NCBI GenBank assembly: GCA_009840165.1
Contig: VXOG01000036.1
Span: forward strand, 1 to 64,000
DNA: 64,000 nt
Direction of reading: 5' to 3'
Origin: Chloroflexota bacterium
Lineage (GTDB): Bacteria > Chloroflexota > Dehalococcoidia > Lucifugimonadales > UBA3495
Within the stretch, counting starts at the first letter, position 1, and the number at the start of each line of letters is the position of its first letter. The notes beneath the pieces are model-generated. The model was not told the origin of the DNA. It was given only the letters and a program-made list of their open reading frames with translations, and did not search any database. Below are positions 24,562-33,343 of the stretch, piece by piece. Position numbers and translations under genes: made by a program.

Positions 24562-25635
24562 TTACAGGTCGTAGTGGACGCGGGCGGCGGCCTGGCCGGA
24601 AACGTCCTGCTGGAACAGGTCGGGATGGGTTCCTCGCGCCAGGGCCAGGTGGTAGGTGAACAGTTGCAACGGCACGACGCTGGCGATGGGCGTCAGGTAC
24701 GGTGGAGTGTCGGGTAGCGGAAACACGCGCGCGCCGGCCTCCGCCAGCCCGTCGTCGGGACGGTTGCTCAATGCCCACACCGGAGCGCCCAGTGCGGCGG
24801 CGGCGTTGGTGAGGTCGATGGCGCGGCCCCGGTCGTCGCCAGGCGTGGCGATGACGGTCAGCAGGCAGTCGGGGTCCAGCGAGCAGAAGGGGCCGTGCAG
24901 CAGTTGCTCAATCTGGAATCCCTCGCAGTCGGCGCGGCTGGTCTCCTTGATCTTGAGCGCGACCTCGTAGGCGTTGGCGGTGTTCGCTCCCCAGCCGGCC
25001 GAGACGAACCGACGCTTGTCCTGGTGGTCGGCGACCACGGCTTTCACGTCGTCCTCGGCGGCGAGAATCTGCGCGATTTGCTGGGGCAGTTCGGCCAGTC
25101 CGTTGTCGGAATCGCCCAGGCTGCCGGCCATGGCCAAGTTCAGCATGGCCAGCGCGGTGAGGGCGGTGGTGTAGCTGACGGTGAAAGCTGAGGAGGTTTC
25201 CTGTTCTACGGTGCGGATGCCGGCGTCGGCCACCTGGATGCGCGGGCCCGGGTCGGTGGACGTGATGGCGACGGTGTAGGCTCCGGCTGCAACCGCCTCG
25301 TCCAGCGCGTCGTAAGACGAGCGCTTGGTGCCCCGGTGGCTGACGACGATGACTCCGTCATCGGCGGTCACCGACGGCGTCGCGGTGCAGAATTCAAAGG
25401 AGTTGTGGGCGAACGCCTCCGGCCCGGCGGACATGATGGACGCGCCGACCAGCGCGGCGTGCCACGACGTGCCGATGCCGACGACATGGATGCGGCGCTT
25501 GCCGGCCAGTATTTCACCGACCTCGGCGCACTGCTCGCGCTGCGAGTCAACCACCGAGGCAATGGCCTCGGGCTGGGATACGATGGCGTCGTACATCCGG
25601 TAGGGATGCGCGGTGCGTGGTGTGGGTGTGGTCAT
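24562..25635 (-). CDS. SIS-domain sugar isomerase-like protein (GlmS C-terminal type)
   Basis: A 357-residue protein with two SIS domains. VVGIGTSWHAALVGASIM is the first phosphosugar-binding loop, GVIVVSHRGTKRSS follows, and the second domain has FVSAGWGANTANAYEVALKIKE and EGFQIEQLLHGPF. This matches the isomerase half of glucosamine-6-phosphate synthase without the glutaminase half. It could be a deaminase/isomerase or ketose-lysine-type enzyme; the substrate is unknown. Confidence 0.83.
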   Translation of the reverse strand: MTTPTPRTAHPYRMYDAIVSQPEAIASVVDSQREQCAEVGEILAGKRRIHVVGIGTSWHAALVGASIMSAGPEAFAHNSFEFCTATPSVTADDGVIVVSHRGTKRSSYDALDEAVAAGAYTVAITSTDPGPRIQVADAGIRTVEQETSSAFTVSYTTALTALAMLNLAMAGSLGDSDNGLAELPQQIAQILAAEDDVKAVVADHQDKRRFVSAGWGANTANAYEVALKIKETSRADCEGFQIEQLLHGPFCSLDPDCLLTVIATPGDDRGRAIDLTNAAAALGAPVWALSNRPDDGLAEAGARVFPLPDTPPYLTPIASVVPLQLFTYHLALARGTHPDLFQQDVSGQAAARVHYDL

Positions 25636-25691
25636 GGGGTTTGCTCTCGTGGGTTGCTGGTGATGATCTCACAAGACTGGAAACAGGATCA

Positions 25692-25700
25692 TGCTATCAT
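25692..25700 (+). promoter_or_regulatory. extended -10 promoter candidate (TGCTATCAT)
   Basis: TGC followed by TATCAT matches an extended -10 box, 31 bases ahead of the FitA-like antitoxin start. No convincing -35 is visible. The same TGnTAtnAT form precedes several other genes here. Confidence 0.4.
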
Positions 25701-25730
25701 AACCCCATTGACCAGCATGGGGGGCGCATC

Positions 25731-26054
25731 ATGGCGAGCATAATCGTATCGGGATTGTCGGAAGAATCCTTGGAGCGTCTCGAGAAACGGGCCACCATCT
25801 ATGGGCGGTCGGTGGAGGATGAGGCTCTCCACATTCTGAAGCGGGCCATCGGACCGGACCAGGAGGAACGGGAGGCCCGAATGAAGGAAGCTGCGGAGGA
25901 ACTGGCGCGCCTTCGGAAGAAAGTATCGCAGCAACAGCAAGAGCGTGGCGTCAAAGCGGATGACAAGCCGGGCTGGTTGATAATTCGGGAAGACCGTGAC
26001 AGCGACCACGGGCGGCTGTACGACCCATGGGGGCTGGATGATCCTGGTAAGTGA
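25731..26054 (+). CDS. FitA-like ribbon-helix-helix antitoxin
   Basis: A 107-residue protein starting MASIIVSGLSEESLERLEKRA, then YGRSVEDEALHIL, which is the FitA/Arc-type N-terminus of PIN-system antitoxins. The C-terminal half is charged. It is followed by an overlapping start of a PIN gene that is only a remnant, so it is an orphan antitoxin. Confidence 0.78.
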   Translation: MASIIVSGLSEESLERLEKRATIYGRSVEDEALHILKRAIGPDQEEREARMKEAAEELARLRKKVSQQQQERGVKADDKPGWLIIREDRDSDHGRLYDPWGLDDPGK

Positions 26055-26079
26055 CGCCAGTGTGGCGGTTAATAGGGAT
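26038..26079 (+). pseudogene. remnant of a PIN (VapC) toxin start
   Basis: An ATG at 26038, overlapping the antitoxin stop by 17 bases, encodes ILVSDASVAVN, which is the classic beginning of a PIN toxin with its first catalytic Asp. After about 12 codons the similarity ends; the frame continues into the Uma2 gene without any PIN sequence. Deletion of the rest of the toxin is the simplest reading. Confidence 0.6.
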
Positions 26080-26091
26080 GAGGTTTTCAAC

Positions 26092-26688
26092 ATGACTACG
26101 CAGATAGCAGCGCCGCACGCAGAGGTGGCTCAAACTCGCAAGCGCCGTCGGTTCAGCGTGGGCGAATACTACGCTATGGCTGAGGCCGGCATCCTGACCG
26201 AGAACGATAGAGTGGAGTTATTGGACGGGGAGATAGTCGTAATGGCGCCAATTGGGAACCGGCATCAATCCAGCGTTGACGGGCATGGTGAAACGTTCAC
26301 GCTGCGCTTGCAGGGGAGGGCTAACGTGCGAATCCAGGGACCGGTGCGTCTGGACGACGACAATGAGCCGGAACCGGATGTAACTCTGCTGCGACGGAGA
26401 GATGATTACTACGCAACTGGGCATCCTGGGCCGGATGACGTGCTGCTGTTGATTGAGGTAGCCGATACTACTCTGGACTTCGACAGGAAAGTGAAGTTGC
26501 CGCTCTACGCCCGCGCCGGCATCCCAGAGGTATGGATCGTGAACCTACAAGATCGGCGGGTTGAGGTTTATACGGAGCCGGACGGCGTTGGCTACGGCAG
26601 CGTGAGACATTACGGTCCGGGTGAGAGCGTCGCTCCTCTGCACTTCCCCGACATCGCCCTGGAGGTTGAGCGGATCATTCCGGCCTGA
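26092..26688 (+). CDS. Uma2 family endonuclease-like protein
   Basis: A 198-residue Uma2 protein with FSVGEYYAMAEAGILTENDRVELLDGEI, EPEPDVTLLR, VLLLIEVADTTLDFD and KLPLYARAGIPEVWIVNL. The start at 26092 follows GATGAGG. Its upstream frame is open into the PIN remnant, so its expression signal may derive from the lost toxin gene. Confidence 0.87.
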   Translation: MTTQIAAPHAEVAQTRKRRRFSVGEYYAMAEAGILTENDRVELLDGEIVVMAPIGNRHQSSVDGHGETFTLRLQGRANVRIQGPVRLDDDNEPEPDVTLLRRRDDYYATGHPGPDDVLLLIEVADTTLDFDRKVKLPLYARAGIPEVWIVNLQDRRVEVYTEPDGVGYGSVRHYGPGESVAPLHFPDIALEVERIIPA

Positions 26689-26706
26689 GGGAACGCGCCG
26701 CCCCTG

Positions 26707-26715
26707 TGTTATGAT
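26707..26715 (+). promoter_or_regulatory. extended -10 promoter candidate (TGTTATGAT)
   Basis: TGT-TATGAT lies 85 bases ahead of the first amidohydrolase start, with an inverted GACGC-TGCCG-GCGTC hairpin between them. No -35 is evident. Confidence 0.35.
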
Positions 26716-26799
26716 TCCGGCGTCGGCAGGCGGGCGGTTCATCCGACGCTGCCGGCGTCATTTCATTGAACACGAGCACTGAACACAGGAGGCCCGAAT

Positions 26800-27825
26800 A
26801 TGCCATTCGGAGGCAATGACTGGCACGCGCTCCGGCAGGAGGAACCGCTGGAGCCCGAGATCCCCATCTGCGACCCGCACCACCACTTCTGGGACTACCG
26901 CACCGAGCGGATCCCCTACCAGCGTTACCTGCTCCACGAACTCGCCGCCGACATGAACAGCGGCCACAACGTGACCTCCACGGTGTTCGTGGAGGCACGC
27001 TCCATGTACCGTACCACCGGGCCGGAAGAGATGCGCCCCGTTGGCGAGGTTGAGTTCGTGCAGGGGCTGGCCGCGGCATCGGCTAGCGGGCTCTACGGCC
27101 CCGGCCGTGCGGCGGCGTCCATCGTGGGCCACGCCAACCTGAACCTGGGCGACGGCGTCAAGCCGGTGCTGGAGGCGTTGCAGGCGGCCAGCCCCAACCG
27201 GTTCCGCGGCATCCGCCACTCGGTTACCTGGGATCCGCACCCTGAGGTGGAGAACACGGCGGCGCACAACATGGCCAACCAGATGTCCAGCGACAACTTC
27301 CGCGCCGGCGCCCGCGTGTTGGCCAGCATGGGCCTGACGCTGGAAGGGTGGATGTACTTCCCGCAGATGTTCGAGCTGGCCGAGTTTGCCAAGGCCGTGC
27401 CCGACCTCACCATCATCCTGAACCACATCGGCGGATTGCTGCGCGTCGGCCCCTACTCCAACAGCGAGGAGACTCTGGCGACCTGGCGCCAAGGCATCGC
27501 GGCGGCGGCGGAATGTCCCAACGTAGTCATTAAACTGGGCGGGATCGGGATGCCGCGCACGGGATTCGACTGGCACTTGCGCGACGTTCCCGCGAGCTCC
27601 GAGGAGTTGGCGAACGACATGGCGCCGCTGGTCAACTACTGCATCGAGCAGTTCGGCCCCGACCGCTGCATGTTCGAGAGCAACTTCCCGGTGGACAAGG
27701 TGTCCTACTCGTACAACGTGATGTACAACGCCTTCAAACGCCTGTCCGTGGGCTACTCGGCCAGCGAACGGGCGGCAATGTTCCACGACACGGCGGTGCG
27801 CGTGTACTCGGTGGACGAGAGCTAG
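26800..27825 (+). CDS. amidohydrolase 2 family metal-dependent hydrolase (copy 1)
   Basis: A 341-residue TIM-barrel hydrolase. The metal site starts with ICDPHHHFWDYR near residue 24; later ligands lie in ILNHIGG and GPDRCMFESNFPVDK. An AGGAGG ribosome site precedes the ATG. Relatives (COG3618-type) hydrolyse lactones or decarboxylate aromatic acids. It is closely related to the gene at 28613, and two PaREP1-like genes sit between them, 11 bases from its stop. Confidence 0.88.
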   Translation: MPFGGNDWHALRQEEPLEPEIPICDPHHHFWDYRTERIPYQRYLLHELAADMNSGHNVTSTVFVEARSMYRTTGPEEMRPVGEVEFVQGLAAASASGLYGPGRAAASIVGHANLNLGDGVKPVLEALQAASPNRFRGIRHSVTWDPHPEVENTAAHNMANQMSSDNFRAGARVLASMGLTLEGWMYFPQMFELAEFAKAVPDLTIILNHIGGLLRVGPYSNSEETLATWRQGIAAAAECPNVVIKLGGIGMPRTGFDWHLRDVPASSEELANDMAPLVNYCIEQFGPDRCMFESNFPVDKVSYSYNVMYNAFKRLSVGYSASERAAMFHDTAVRVYSVDES

Positions 27826-27836
27826 GCGGGAGCATC

Positions 27837-28211
27837 TTGACCACCAAAGAAATGAACGCCGCTGAGCACGCGCAAACCGCGCGGGACTTTCTGGTGGCCT
27901 CCGACCGTGAGTTCGCGGCTGGAGACCACCTGCAAGGGTCGGAAAAGCTGTACGGCGCGGCGACGCAGGCGATCATCTCCATCTGCCAGCAGCGAGGTTG
28001 GCGCTACAAGAGCCACCGGGCCATGCAGCAGGCGGTGACTGCTTTGGAGCGAGAATACGACGATCCTTTTATCGCCGCCGGTTTCGCGTCGGCTAATCGG
28101 TTCCACGAAAATTTCTTCCATGACAACCTGGAAGATTACGATATTGAGGCGAACCGTCCGTCAGTTCACCGTTTCGTCAACCGGATGCTGGCTCTGCTGG
28201 ACGAAGTTTGA
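27837..28211 (+). CDS. PaREP1-like family protein (copy 2)
   Basis: A 124-residue protein from a TTG start (an ATG four codons on is the alternative). It has AEHAQTARDFLVASDREFAAG, LQGSEKLYGAATQAIISICQQRGW and YKSHRAMQQAV, and ends with two conserved helices with FHENFFHDNLEDY. It is nearly identical to the next gene over most of its length. Function unknown. Confidence 0.65.
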   Translation: MTTKEMNAAEHAQTARDFLVASDREFAAGDHLQGSEKLYGAATQAIISICQQRGWRYKSHRAMQQAVTALEREYDDPFIAAGFASANRFHENFFHDNLEDYDIEANRPSVHRFVNRMLALLDEV

Positions 28212-28222
28212 GCGAAGACTGT

Positions 28223-28609
28223 ATGGCGAGCAAGGAACTGAATGCCGCCCAGCACGCGCAAACCGCGCAGGACTTTCTGACGGCCTCCGACCGCGAGTTC
28301 GCGGCCGGAGACCACCTGCAAGGCTCGGAAAAGTTGTATGGGGCTGCCACGCAGGCGATCATCGCGCTGTGTCAGCAGCGAGGTTGGCGCTACAAGAGCC
28401 ACCGCGCCATGCAGCAGGCGGTGACCGCTTTGGCGCGGGAATACGACGATCCTTTCATTGTGTCCGGCTACGACTCCGCCCAGCGGTTCCATGAGAACTT
28501 CTTCCACGACAACCTGGAAGATTACGAAATTGAGGCAAGCCGCCCCGCGGTGCATCAGTTCGTCGCCCGTTTGCTGGATATTCTGGACGGTGGGCAATCA
28601 GGAGGTTGA
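28223..28609 (+). CDS. PaREP1-like family protein (copy 3)
   Basis: A 128-residue tandem duplicate of the preceding gene (a TTG start at 28208 would overlap the previous stop). It shares LQGSEKLYGAATQAI, QRGWRYKSHRAMQQAVTAL and FHENFFHDNLEDYEIEA. It ends three bases before the second amidohydrolase, so all four genes form one transcript-like run. Confidence 0.65.
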   Translation: MASKELNAAQHAQTAQDFLTASDREFAAGDHLQGSEKLYGAATQAIIALCQQRGWRYKSHRAMQQAVTALAREYDDPFIVSGYDSAQRFHENFFHDNLEDYEIEASRPAVHQFVARLLDILDGGQSGG

Positions 28610-28612
28610 ACC

Positions 28613-29632
28613 ATGGCTGCTCCCATCAATGACTGGTTGGCCAAAACCGTTGAACCGGCGCTGGAGCCGGACCTGCCCATTTGTGACCCTCACCATCACC
28701 TGTGGGACGGGCGTACCGACCGGGTGGAGCCACGCTATTTTCTGGACGAGCTGGAGGCGGACACCGGCAGCGGACACAACATCGTTTCGACAGTGTTCAT
28801 CGAGGCGCGGGCCATGTATCGCGCCGACCCGCCCATGGAGCTGCGGCCCGTGGGCGAGGTGGAGTTCGTCCAGGGCATCGCCGCCCAGTCGTCCAGCGGC
28901 ATGTACAGCCGCACCAAGGCCGCCCACGGCATCGTCGGCCACGCCAACCTGCACCTGGGAACCGACGTGCGCCGCGTGCTGGAGGCGTTGCAGGCGGCCA
29001 GCCCCAACCGCTTCAAGGGTATTCGCCACGGCGTCAGCTGGGACCCGCACCCGGAGATTCCAATCGTCGGCGCGTACCCCATGCCCGACCAACTGCTGAG
29101 CGACGACTACCGGGCCGGCGCCCGCGTGCTGGCCGACATGGGCCTGTCTCTGGACGTGTCGTTGCTGCATCCGCAGTTGCCGCAGTTGGTGGACTTTGCC
29201 AACGCCGTGCCCGACCTGACCATCGTGCTGAACCATGTGGGCGGCCTGATGCGCACCGGCCCCTATGCCGTCAACCCTGACGAGGTGATGGCGAACTGGC
29301 GCAGCGGCATCGCGGCGGCGTCCCAGTGCCCCAACGTGGTGATCAAGCTCGGCGGCGTCGGGATGCCCCGGCTGGGCTATGACTTCCACCAGCGGGAGAC
29401 CCCGGTGGGTTCCGAGGAGTTGGCGGCGGCGATTGACCCGGTGATGCGCCACTGCATCGAGCAGTTCGGGCCGAGCCGCTGCATGTTCGAGAGCAACTTC
29501 CCGGTGGACAAGGAATCATTCTCGTACTGCGTCATGTGGAACGCCTTCAAGCGCATGTCGGCGGACTTCTCCGCCGACGAGCGCGCGGACATGTTCTACG
29601 GATGCGCGGCGCGAGCCTACCGGGTTGGATAA
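28613..29632 (+). CDS. amidohydrolase 2 family metal-dependent hydrolase (copy 2)
   Basis: A 339-residue paralogue of the gene at 26800, with ICDPHHHLWDGR, RPVGEVEFVQGIAAQSSSGMY, LEALQAASPNRFKGIRHGVSW and the same metal ligands and C-terminal CMFESNFPVDK. GGAGG precedes the ATG. The two copies share long identical blocks, which indicates duplication followed by divergence. Substrate unknown. Confidence 0.88.
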   Translation: MAAPINDWLAKTVEPALEPDLPICDPHHHLWDGRTDRVEPRYFLDELEADTGSGHNIVSTVFIEARAMYRADPPMELRPVGEVEFVQGIAAQSSSGMYSRTKAAHGIVGHANLHLGTDVRRVLEALQAASPNRFKGIRHGVSWDPHPEIPIVGAYPMPDQLLSDDYRAGARVLADMGLSLDVSLLHPQLPQLVDFANAVPDLTIVLNHVGGLMRTGPYAVNPDEVMANWRSGIAAASQCPNVVIKLGGVGMPRLGYDFHQRETPVGSEELAAAIDPVMRHCIEQFGPSRCMFESNFPVDKESFSYCVMWNAFKRMSADFSADERADMFYGCAARAYRVG

Positions 29633-29674
29633 ATCCCGGTTCCTTACGTGTATGCACGGGACGAATGGTATAGG

Positions 29675-29702
29675 GTAGGGGCGAATAATCATTCGCCCCT
29701 AC
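29675..29702. repeat. 12-bp inverted repeat, GTAGGGGCGAAT family
   Basis: GTAGGGGCGAAT, AATC, ATTCGCCCCTAC is a perfect hairpin ahead of the methyltransferase gene. The same sequence, truncated at its 3' end, recurs at 46799-46822 ahead of the accC start; a related one lies at 2456-2484. Confidence 0.72.
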
Positions 29703-29712
29703 GTTGACTACG

Positions 29713-30423
29713 ATGCGCTTCCAAACCCTTGCCGGCCAGGTGGCGCTGATCAGGAGGTTGGGTTTGGCAATGGATCCCCCGCGCTTCCCGCCGGAGTTCT
29801 TCCAGCGCGAGGACGACAGCAACGATGCCGAGTTTTACACGATGCCCCGCCTCGTCGTGCATATCGACGACGGGGCGATCCTGGCCGTGGGCCGGCTGTT
29901 CCAGCAACTGATTCCGGAAAACGCCGAGGTGCTGGACCTGATGAGCAGCTGGCGGACGCACTGGCCGGATGCGCATCCCCGCCAGCGCATCGTCGGCCTC
30001 GGCATGAACGTCACCGAGATGGCCGACAACCCCCAGCTGAACGAATACCTGCTCAAGGACATCAACACGGATTCCAGCCTGCCCTTTGACGATGAGTCCT
30101 TTGACGCCGTAGTAATCACGGTGTCGGTGCAGTATCTGACCCGGCCGGTGGACGTGTTCGCCGAGGTGTCGCGAATCCTGCGGCCCGGTGGCGTGTTCAT
30201 CGTCACCTTCTCCAACCGTTGCTTCCCCACCAAGGCGGTGCGGGTCTGGCGCTCCACCAACGACGAGGACCACATCGAGCTGGTGGGGCAGTACATGCTC
30301 CACGCCGGCGGGTTCAACGGAGTGCGCGGCGGCCTGGCCAACCCCGACATGGCCCCGCCCGGCGACCCCCTGTTCGCCGTGTACGCCTACAAGGAGATGG
30401 GCGGTCAGTCCGAGGGAGAGTGA
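29713..30423 (+). CDS. class I SAM-dependent methyltransferase
   Basis: A 236-residue protein (a TTG at 29704 adds three residues). EVLDLMSSWRTH replaces the usual GxGxG motif I; FDDESFDAVVITVSVQYLTRP and ILRPGGVFIVTFSNR are typical motifs. The substrate is unknown. Motif I lacks the usual glycines, so cofactor binding should be treated with caution. Confidence 0.78.
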   Translation: MRFQTLAGQVALIRRLGLAMDPPRFPPEFFQREDDSNDAEFYTMPRLVVHIDDGAILAVGRLFQQLIPENAEVLDLMSSWRTHWPDAHPRQRIVGLGMNVTEMADNPQLNEYLLKDINTDSSLPFDDESFDAVVITVSVQYLTRPVDVFAEVSRILRPGGVFIVTFSNRCFPTKAVRVWRSTNDEDHIELVGQYMLHAGGFNGVRGGLANPDMAPPGDPLFAVYAYKEMGGQSEGE

Positions 30424-30453
30424 TACACTGCCCGGTGTATTGGAGGCGCTGCA

Positions 30454-31011
30454 ATGACAACTGCAAAGCCAAAACTGCTAACCGCCGACGACCTGCTGCG
30501 TCTGTACAGCAAAGGCGTGAAGGGTGAGTTGATACGAGGGGTGCTGCACGAAACAATGGCATCGGGAGTGAGACATGGCAAAATAGCGATGCTACTGGGA
30601 TCTCGGTTTGTCACACACGTTGTGCCGGCAGGATTGGGCCACGTTTTCGGCTCCGATGCCGGTGTGTTGCTGGAGACCGACCCTGACACGGTGCGGGAGC
30701 CGGATATTGCCTACGTTTCCGTGGAACGGCTGCCGCTGGATGCCGACGTTGACGGTTACTGCCCGGTGCCGCCCGATCTCGTGGTGGAGATCAAGTCGCC
30801 CAGCGACTCCGAACGGGAAGTTGACGACAAGGCCGCCATGTGGCTGGACTTCGGGGTGCGGATGGCGCTGGTGATAAACCCGGAAACCGGAACGATACGG
30901 GTGCGGCAGCCGAACCTGCCGACGGCCCTACTCACCATGGACGACACGCTGGACTGCGGCGAGGTTCTGCCGGGCTTCAGTTGCCCGGTGCGGGAGATAT
31001 TGGGGAACTAG
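30454..31011 (+). CDS. Uma2 family endonuclease-like protein
   Basis: A 185-residue Uma2 protein with LLTADDLLRLYSKGVKGELIRG, REPDIAYVSVERLP, PDLVVEIKSPSDSEREVDDKAAMWLDFG and MALVINPETGTIRV, covering the acidic and Lys positions. It ends in a CTAG shared with the stop of nadE on the other strand. Confidence 0.85.
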   Translation: MTTAKPKLLTADDLLRLYSKGVKGELIRGVLHETMASGVRHGKIAMLLGSRFVTHVVPAGLGHVFGSDAGVLLETDPDTVREPDIAYVSVERLPLDADVDGYCPVPPDLVVEIKSPSDSEREVDDKAAMWLDFGVRMALVINPETGTIRVRQPNLPTALLTMDDTLDCGEVLPGFSCPVREILGN

Positions 31012-32756
31012 GACGCCGGCCGGTAGCGGTTGACGATGGGCAGTCGGCGGTCTTTGCCGAACGCGCGCGGCGTGATCTTGACCCCCGGCGGGGCTTGGCG
31101 ACGCTTGTACTCGTTCCGATCCACGTAGGAAATGACCTGCCGCACCCAGTCGGCGTTGTGCCCCATGGCCACCATGTCGGCGTAGCCATAGTCGTCCTCA
31201 ACGTAAGCCTTGATGATGGGGTCGAGGTCGTCGTAGGGCGGCAGCGTGTCCTGGTCGGTCTGGTCGGGCCGCAGCTCGGCGCTAGGCGGCTTGTCCAGCA
31301 CCGCCTGGGGGATCAGCGGCTGGCCGTTGTGGGAGCCGGCGTTGCGCCAGCGGCACAGGCGGTACACCAGGGTCTTGGGCACGTCCTTCAGCACCGCGAA
31401 CCCGCCGACCATGTCGCCGTACAAGGTGGCGTAGCCCATGGCCATCTCGCTCTTGTTGCCGGTGGTCAGCACCAGCCAGCCGAACTTATTGGAAATGGTC
31501 ATCAGCACGTTGCCCCGGATGCGGGCCTGGACGTTCTCCTCGGCGGTGTTGGCCTCCGTGCCGGCGAAGCGCTCGGTCAGCATATCGGTGAACGCCAGGT
31601 GCGCCGGCTCGATGGGGATTCGCCAGAGCTGGATACCCAGGTTGTCGGCCAGTTCCTGGGAGTCGCTGACGCTGCCCTCGGACGAATAGCGGGAGGGCAT
31701 GGTGACGCCGACCACGTTGTCCGCGCCCAGGGCGTCCACGGCGACGGTGGCGGTGAGGGCGGAGTCGATGCCGCCGGATAGTCCCACCAGCGTCTTACGG
31801 AAACCCGACTTACGCACGTAATCGCGAGTGCCAACCACCAGGGCCTGGTACACCTCCTCCACCTCGTCCAGCGGCCGGCACATGGCCGCCTCGACTGGAT
31901 TGCTGCGTCCGGTGCGGCGGTAATCGGAGATGCGAACGACGCCGGCCTGGCCCACCTCGCGCAGGATGTTGGGGTTTTCCTTGCGCGACCTGGGGTCGCG
32001 GAGCCGCTGGCGGAACACGGCATCCACGTCCAGGTCGGCGACAATCAGACGATCCTCGAATGATGGCCCGCGAGCAATCACCGAGCCATCGGGCGCGCAG
32101 ACGATACTGGCGCCGTCGAATACGAGCTCGTCCTGGCCGCCTACGGTGTTGAGGTAGGCAACGAACACGCCGTTGTCCGCCGCGCGAGTGGCGATCATGC
32201 GCTCGCGCTGGGCGGCCTTGCCCGCGTGGAAGGGCGAGGCGTTGATGTTGACGATGACCTCGGCGCCGGCGTCGCGCTGCACGGCAATGGGGCCGACGGG
32301 ATACCAGATGTCCTCGCAGATGTTGACGCCCACGGGGCAGCCGTTGATGATGTACACCGGGCAGACGTCGCCGCGTCGGAAGTAGCGGTCCTCATCAAAG
32401 ACGCCGTAGTTGGGCAGGTACATCTTGCGATACCAGTCCAGCAAGCGGCCGTCGTTGATGATGGCAGCGGCGTTGGCGATGTCGCCGGCAGACTCGACAC
32501 AACCGACGATGACGGCGATGCCGCGTGCGGCAGCGGCAATGCGCTGGACGGCGGCGGCGGCGTCAGTCAGGAACGACGGCTTGAACAGCAGATCCTCGGG
32601 CGGATAGCCGGTTACGGCCAGCTCGGGAAAGGCCACCAGGTCGGCGTGGGACGCCCGCGCCTCGTCAATCAGCTCGATGATGCGGGCAGTATTGCCAGCG
32701 ATGTCGCCGACGGTGGGGTTGAACTGGCCGAGCGCCAGCCGGAGGGTGCGTTGCAT
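31008..32756 (-). CDS. nadE: glutamine-dependent NAD+ synthase
   Basis: A 582-residue two-domain enzyme starting at MQRTLRLALGQF. The N-terminal nitrilase-type glutaminase has the catalytic Cys in VGVNICEDIWYP; the C-terminal synthetase has the PP-loop LSGGIDSAL. It amidates nicotinic acid adenine dinucleotide in the last NAD step, and with nadD at 4.7 kb gives two NAD-synthesis genes. A TATAAT on the minus strand lies only seven bases from the start. Confidence 0.95.
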   Translation of the reverse strand: MQRTLRLALGQFNPTVGDIAGNTARIIELIDEARASHADLVAFPELAVTGYPPEDLLFKPSFLTDAAAAVQRIAAAARGIAVIVGCVESAGDIANAAAIINDGRLLDWYRKMYLPNYGVFDEDRYFRRGDVCPVYIINGCPVGVNICEDIWYPVGPIAVQRDAGAEVIVNINASPFHAGKAAQRERMIATRAADNGVFVAYLNTVGGQDELVFDGASIVCAPDGSVIARGPSFEDRLIVADLDVDAVFRQRLRDPRSRKENPNILREVGQAGVVRISDYRRTGRSNPVEAAMCRPLDEVEEVYQALVVGTRDYVRKSGFRKTLVGLSGGIDSALTATVAVDALGADNVVGVTMPSRYSSEGSVSDSQELADNLGIQLWRIPIEPAHLAFTDMLTERFAGTEANTAEENVQARIRGNVLMTISNKFGWLVLTTGNKSEMAMGYATLYGDMVGGFAVLKDVPKTLVYRLCRWRNAGSHNGQPLIPQAVLDKPPSAELRPDQTDQDTLPPYDDLDPIIKAYVEDDYGYADMVAMGHNADWVRQVISYVDRNEYKRRQAPPGVKITPRAFGKDRRLPIVNRYRPAS

Positions 32757-32762
32757 TGCGGC

Positions 32763-32768
32763 ATTATA
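32763..32768 (-). promoter_or_regulatory. -10 box of nadE, giving a leaderless start
   Basis: TATAAT on the minus strand ends seven bases from the nadE ATG at 32756, which places the likely transcription start on or next to the initiation codon. No ribosome site is visible upstream of the ATG. Confidence 0.45.
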
Positions 32769-32820
32769 ACGCAGGCGACAAGGCGACCGTGTTACCATGC
32801 CCCAGGGAGGGCCATCCATA

Positions 32821-33327
32821 ATGTCCATAGCAAATGCCAACCGCCACACCGACCTCAGCCGTCGCCTTATGGAACAGGCCAATTACGAACTGCATACCAT
32901 GAGCGACCGGGTGCAGGCTTCGGACAAGGCTTCCGGCGCCGTGGCCCAAGCCGTGAAAGCAATCGCCGAGGACCGGAATTGGCGGCACCGCTCACACAAC
33001 CTGCGCCGGGATATTGTTGGCTTGCTGGCCGAAGAGTTCCAACAACCGCAAATGCTGTACTTGCAGGCCATCGCCGACCAGCTGCAACACAACTACTATG
33101 AGGACTGGCTAGGCGAGGCGCTGGTAACGAATCTGGTTGCCGACGTCAATTCGCTGATACCCCTTTTGTGGGAAGCGCGGGAACGGGGGCCGAACCGGGA
33201 CTTTACACCAACTCCCGCACAGCAGAGAACCATCGACCGCCTGCTCCTCTCGGAAGCAGAAGCCCTTGCCGACGCAAGCATAGACCTGCCCCCGCCCATG
33301 CCACCCTTCAATCCCCCGTCCCGCTGA
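32821..33327 (+). CDS. PaREP1-like family protein (copy 4)
   Basis: A 168-residue member with DLSRRLMEQANYELHT, QASDKASGAVAQAVKAIAEDRNW, RSHNLRRDI and LQHNYYEDW, followed by a longer C-terminal tail rich in Pro. AGGGAGGG precedes the ATG. It stands directly before the HicBA-McrBC set. Confidence 0.6.
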   Translation: MSIANANRHTDLSRRLMEQANYELHTMSDRVQASDKASGAVAQAVKAIAEDRNWRHRSHNLRRDIVGLLAEEFQQPQMLYLQAIADQLQHNYYEDWLGEALVTNLVADVNSLIPLLWEARERGPNRDFTPTPAQQRTIDRLLLSEAEALADASIDLPPPMPPFNPPSR

Positions 33328-33343
33328 ACGGAAGCGTAGAGAT

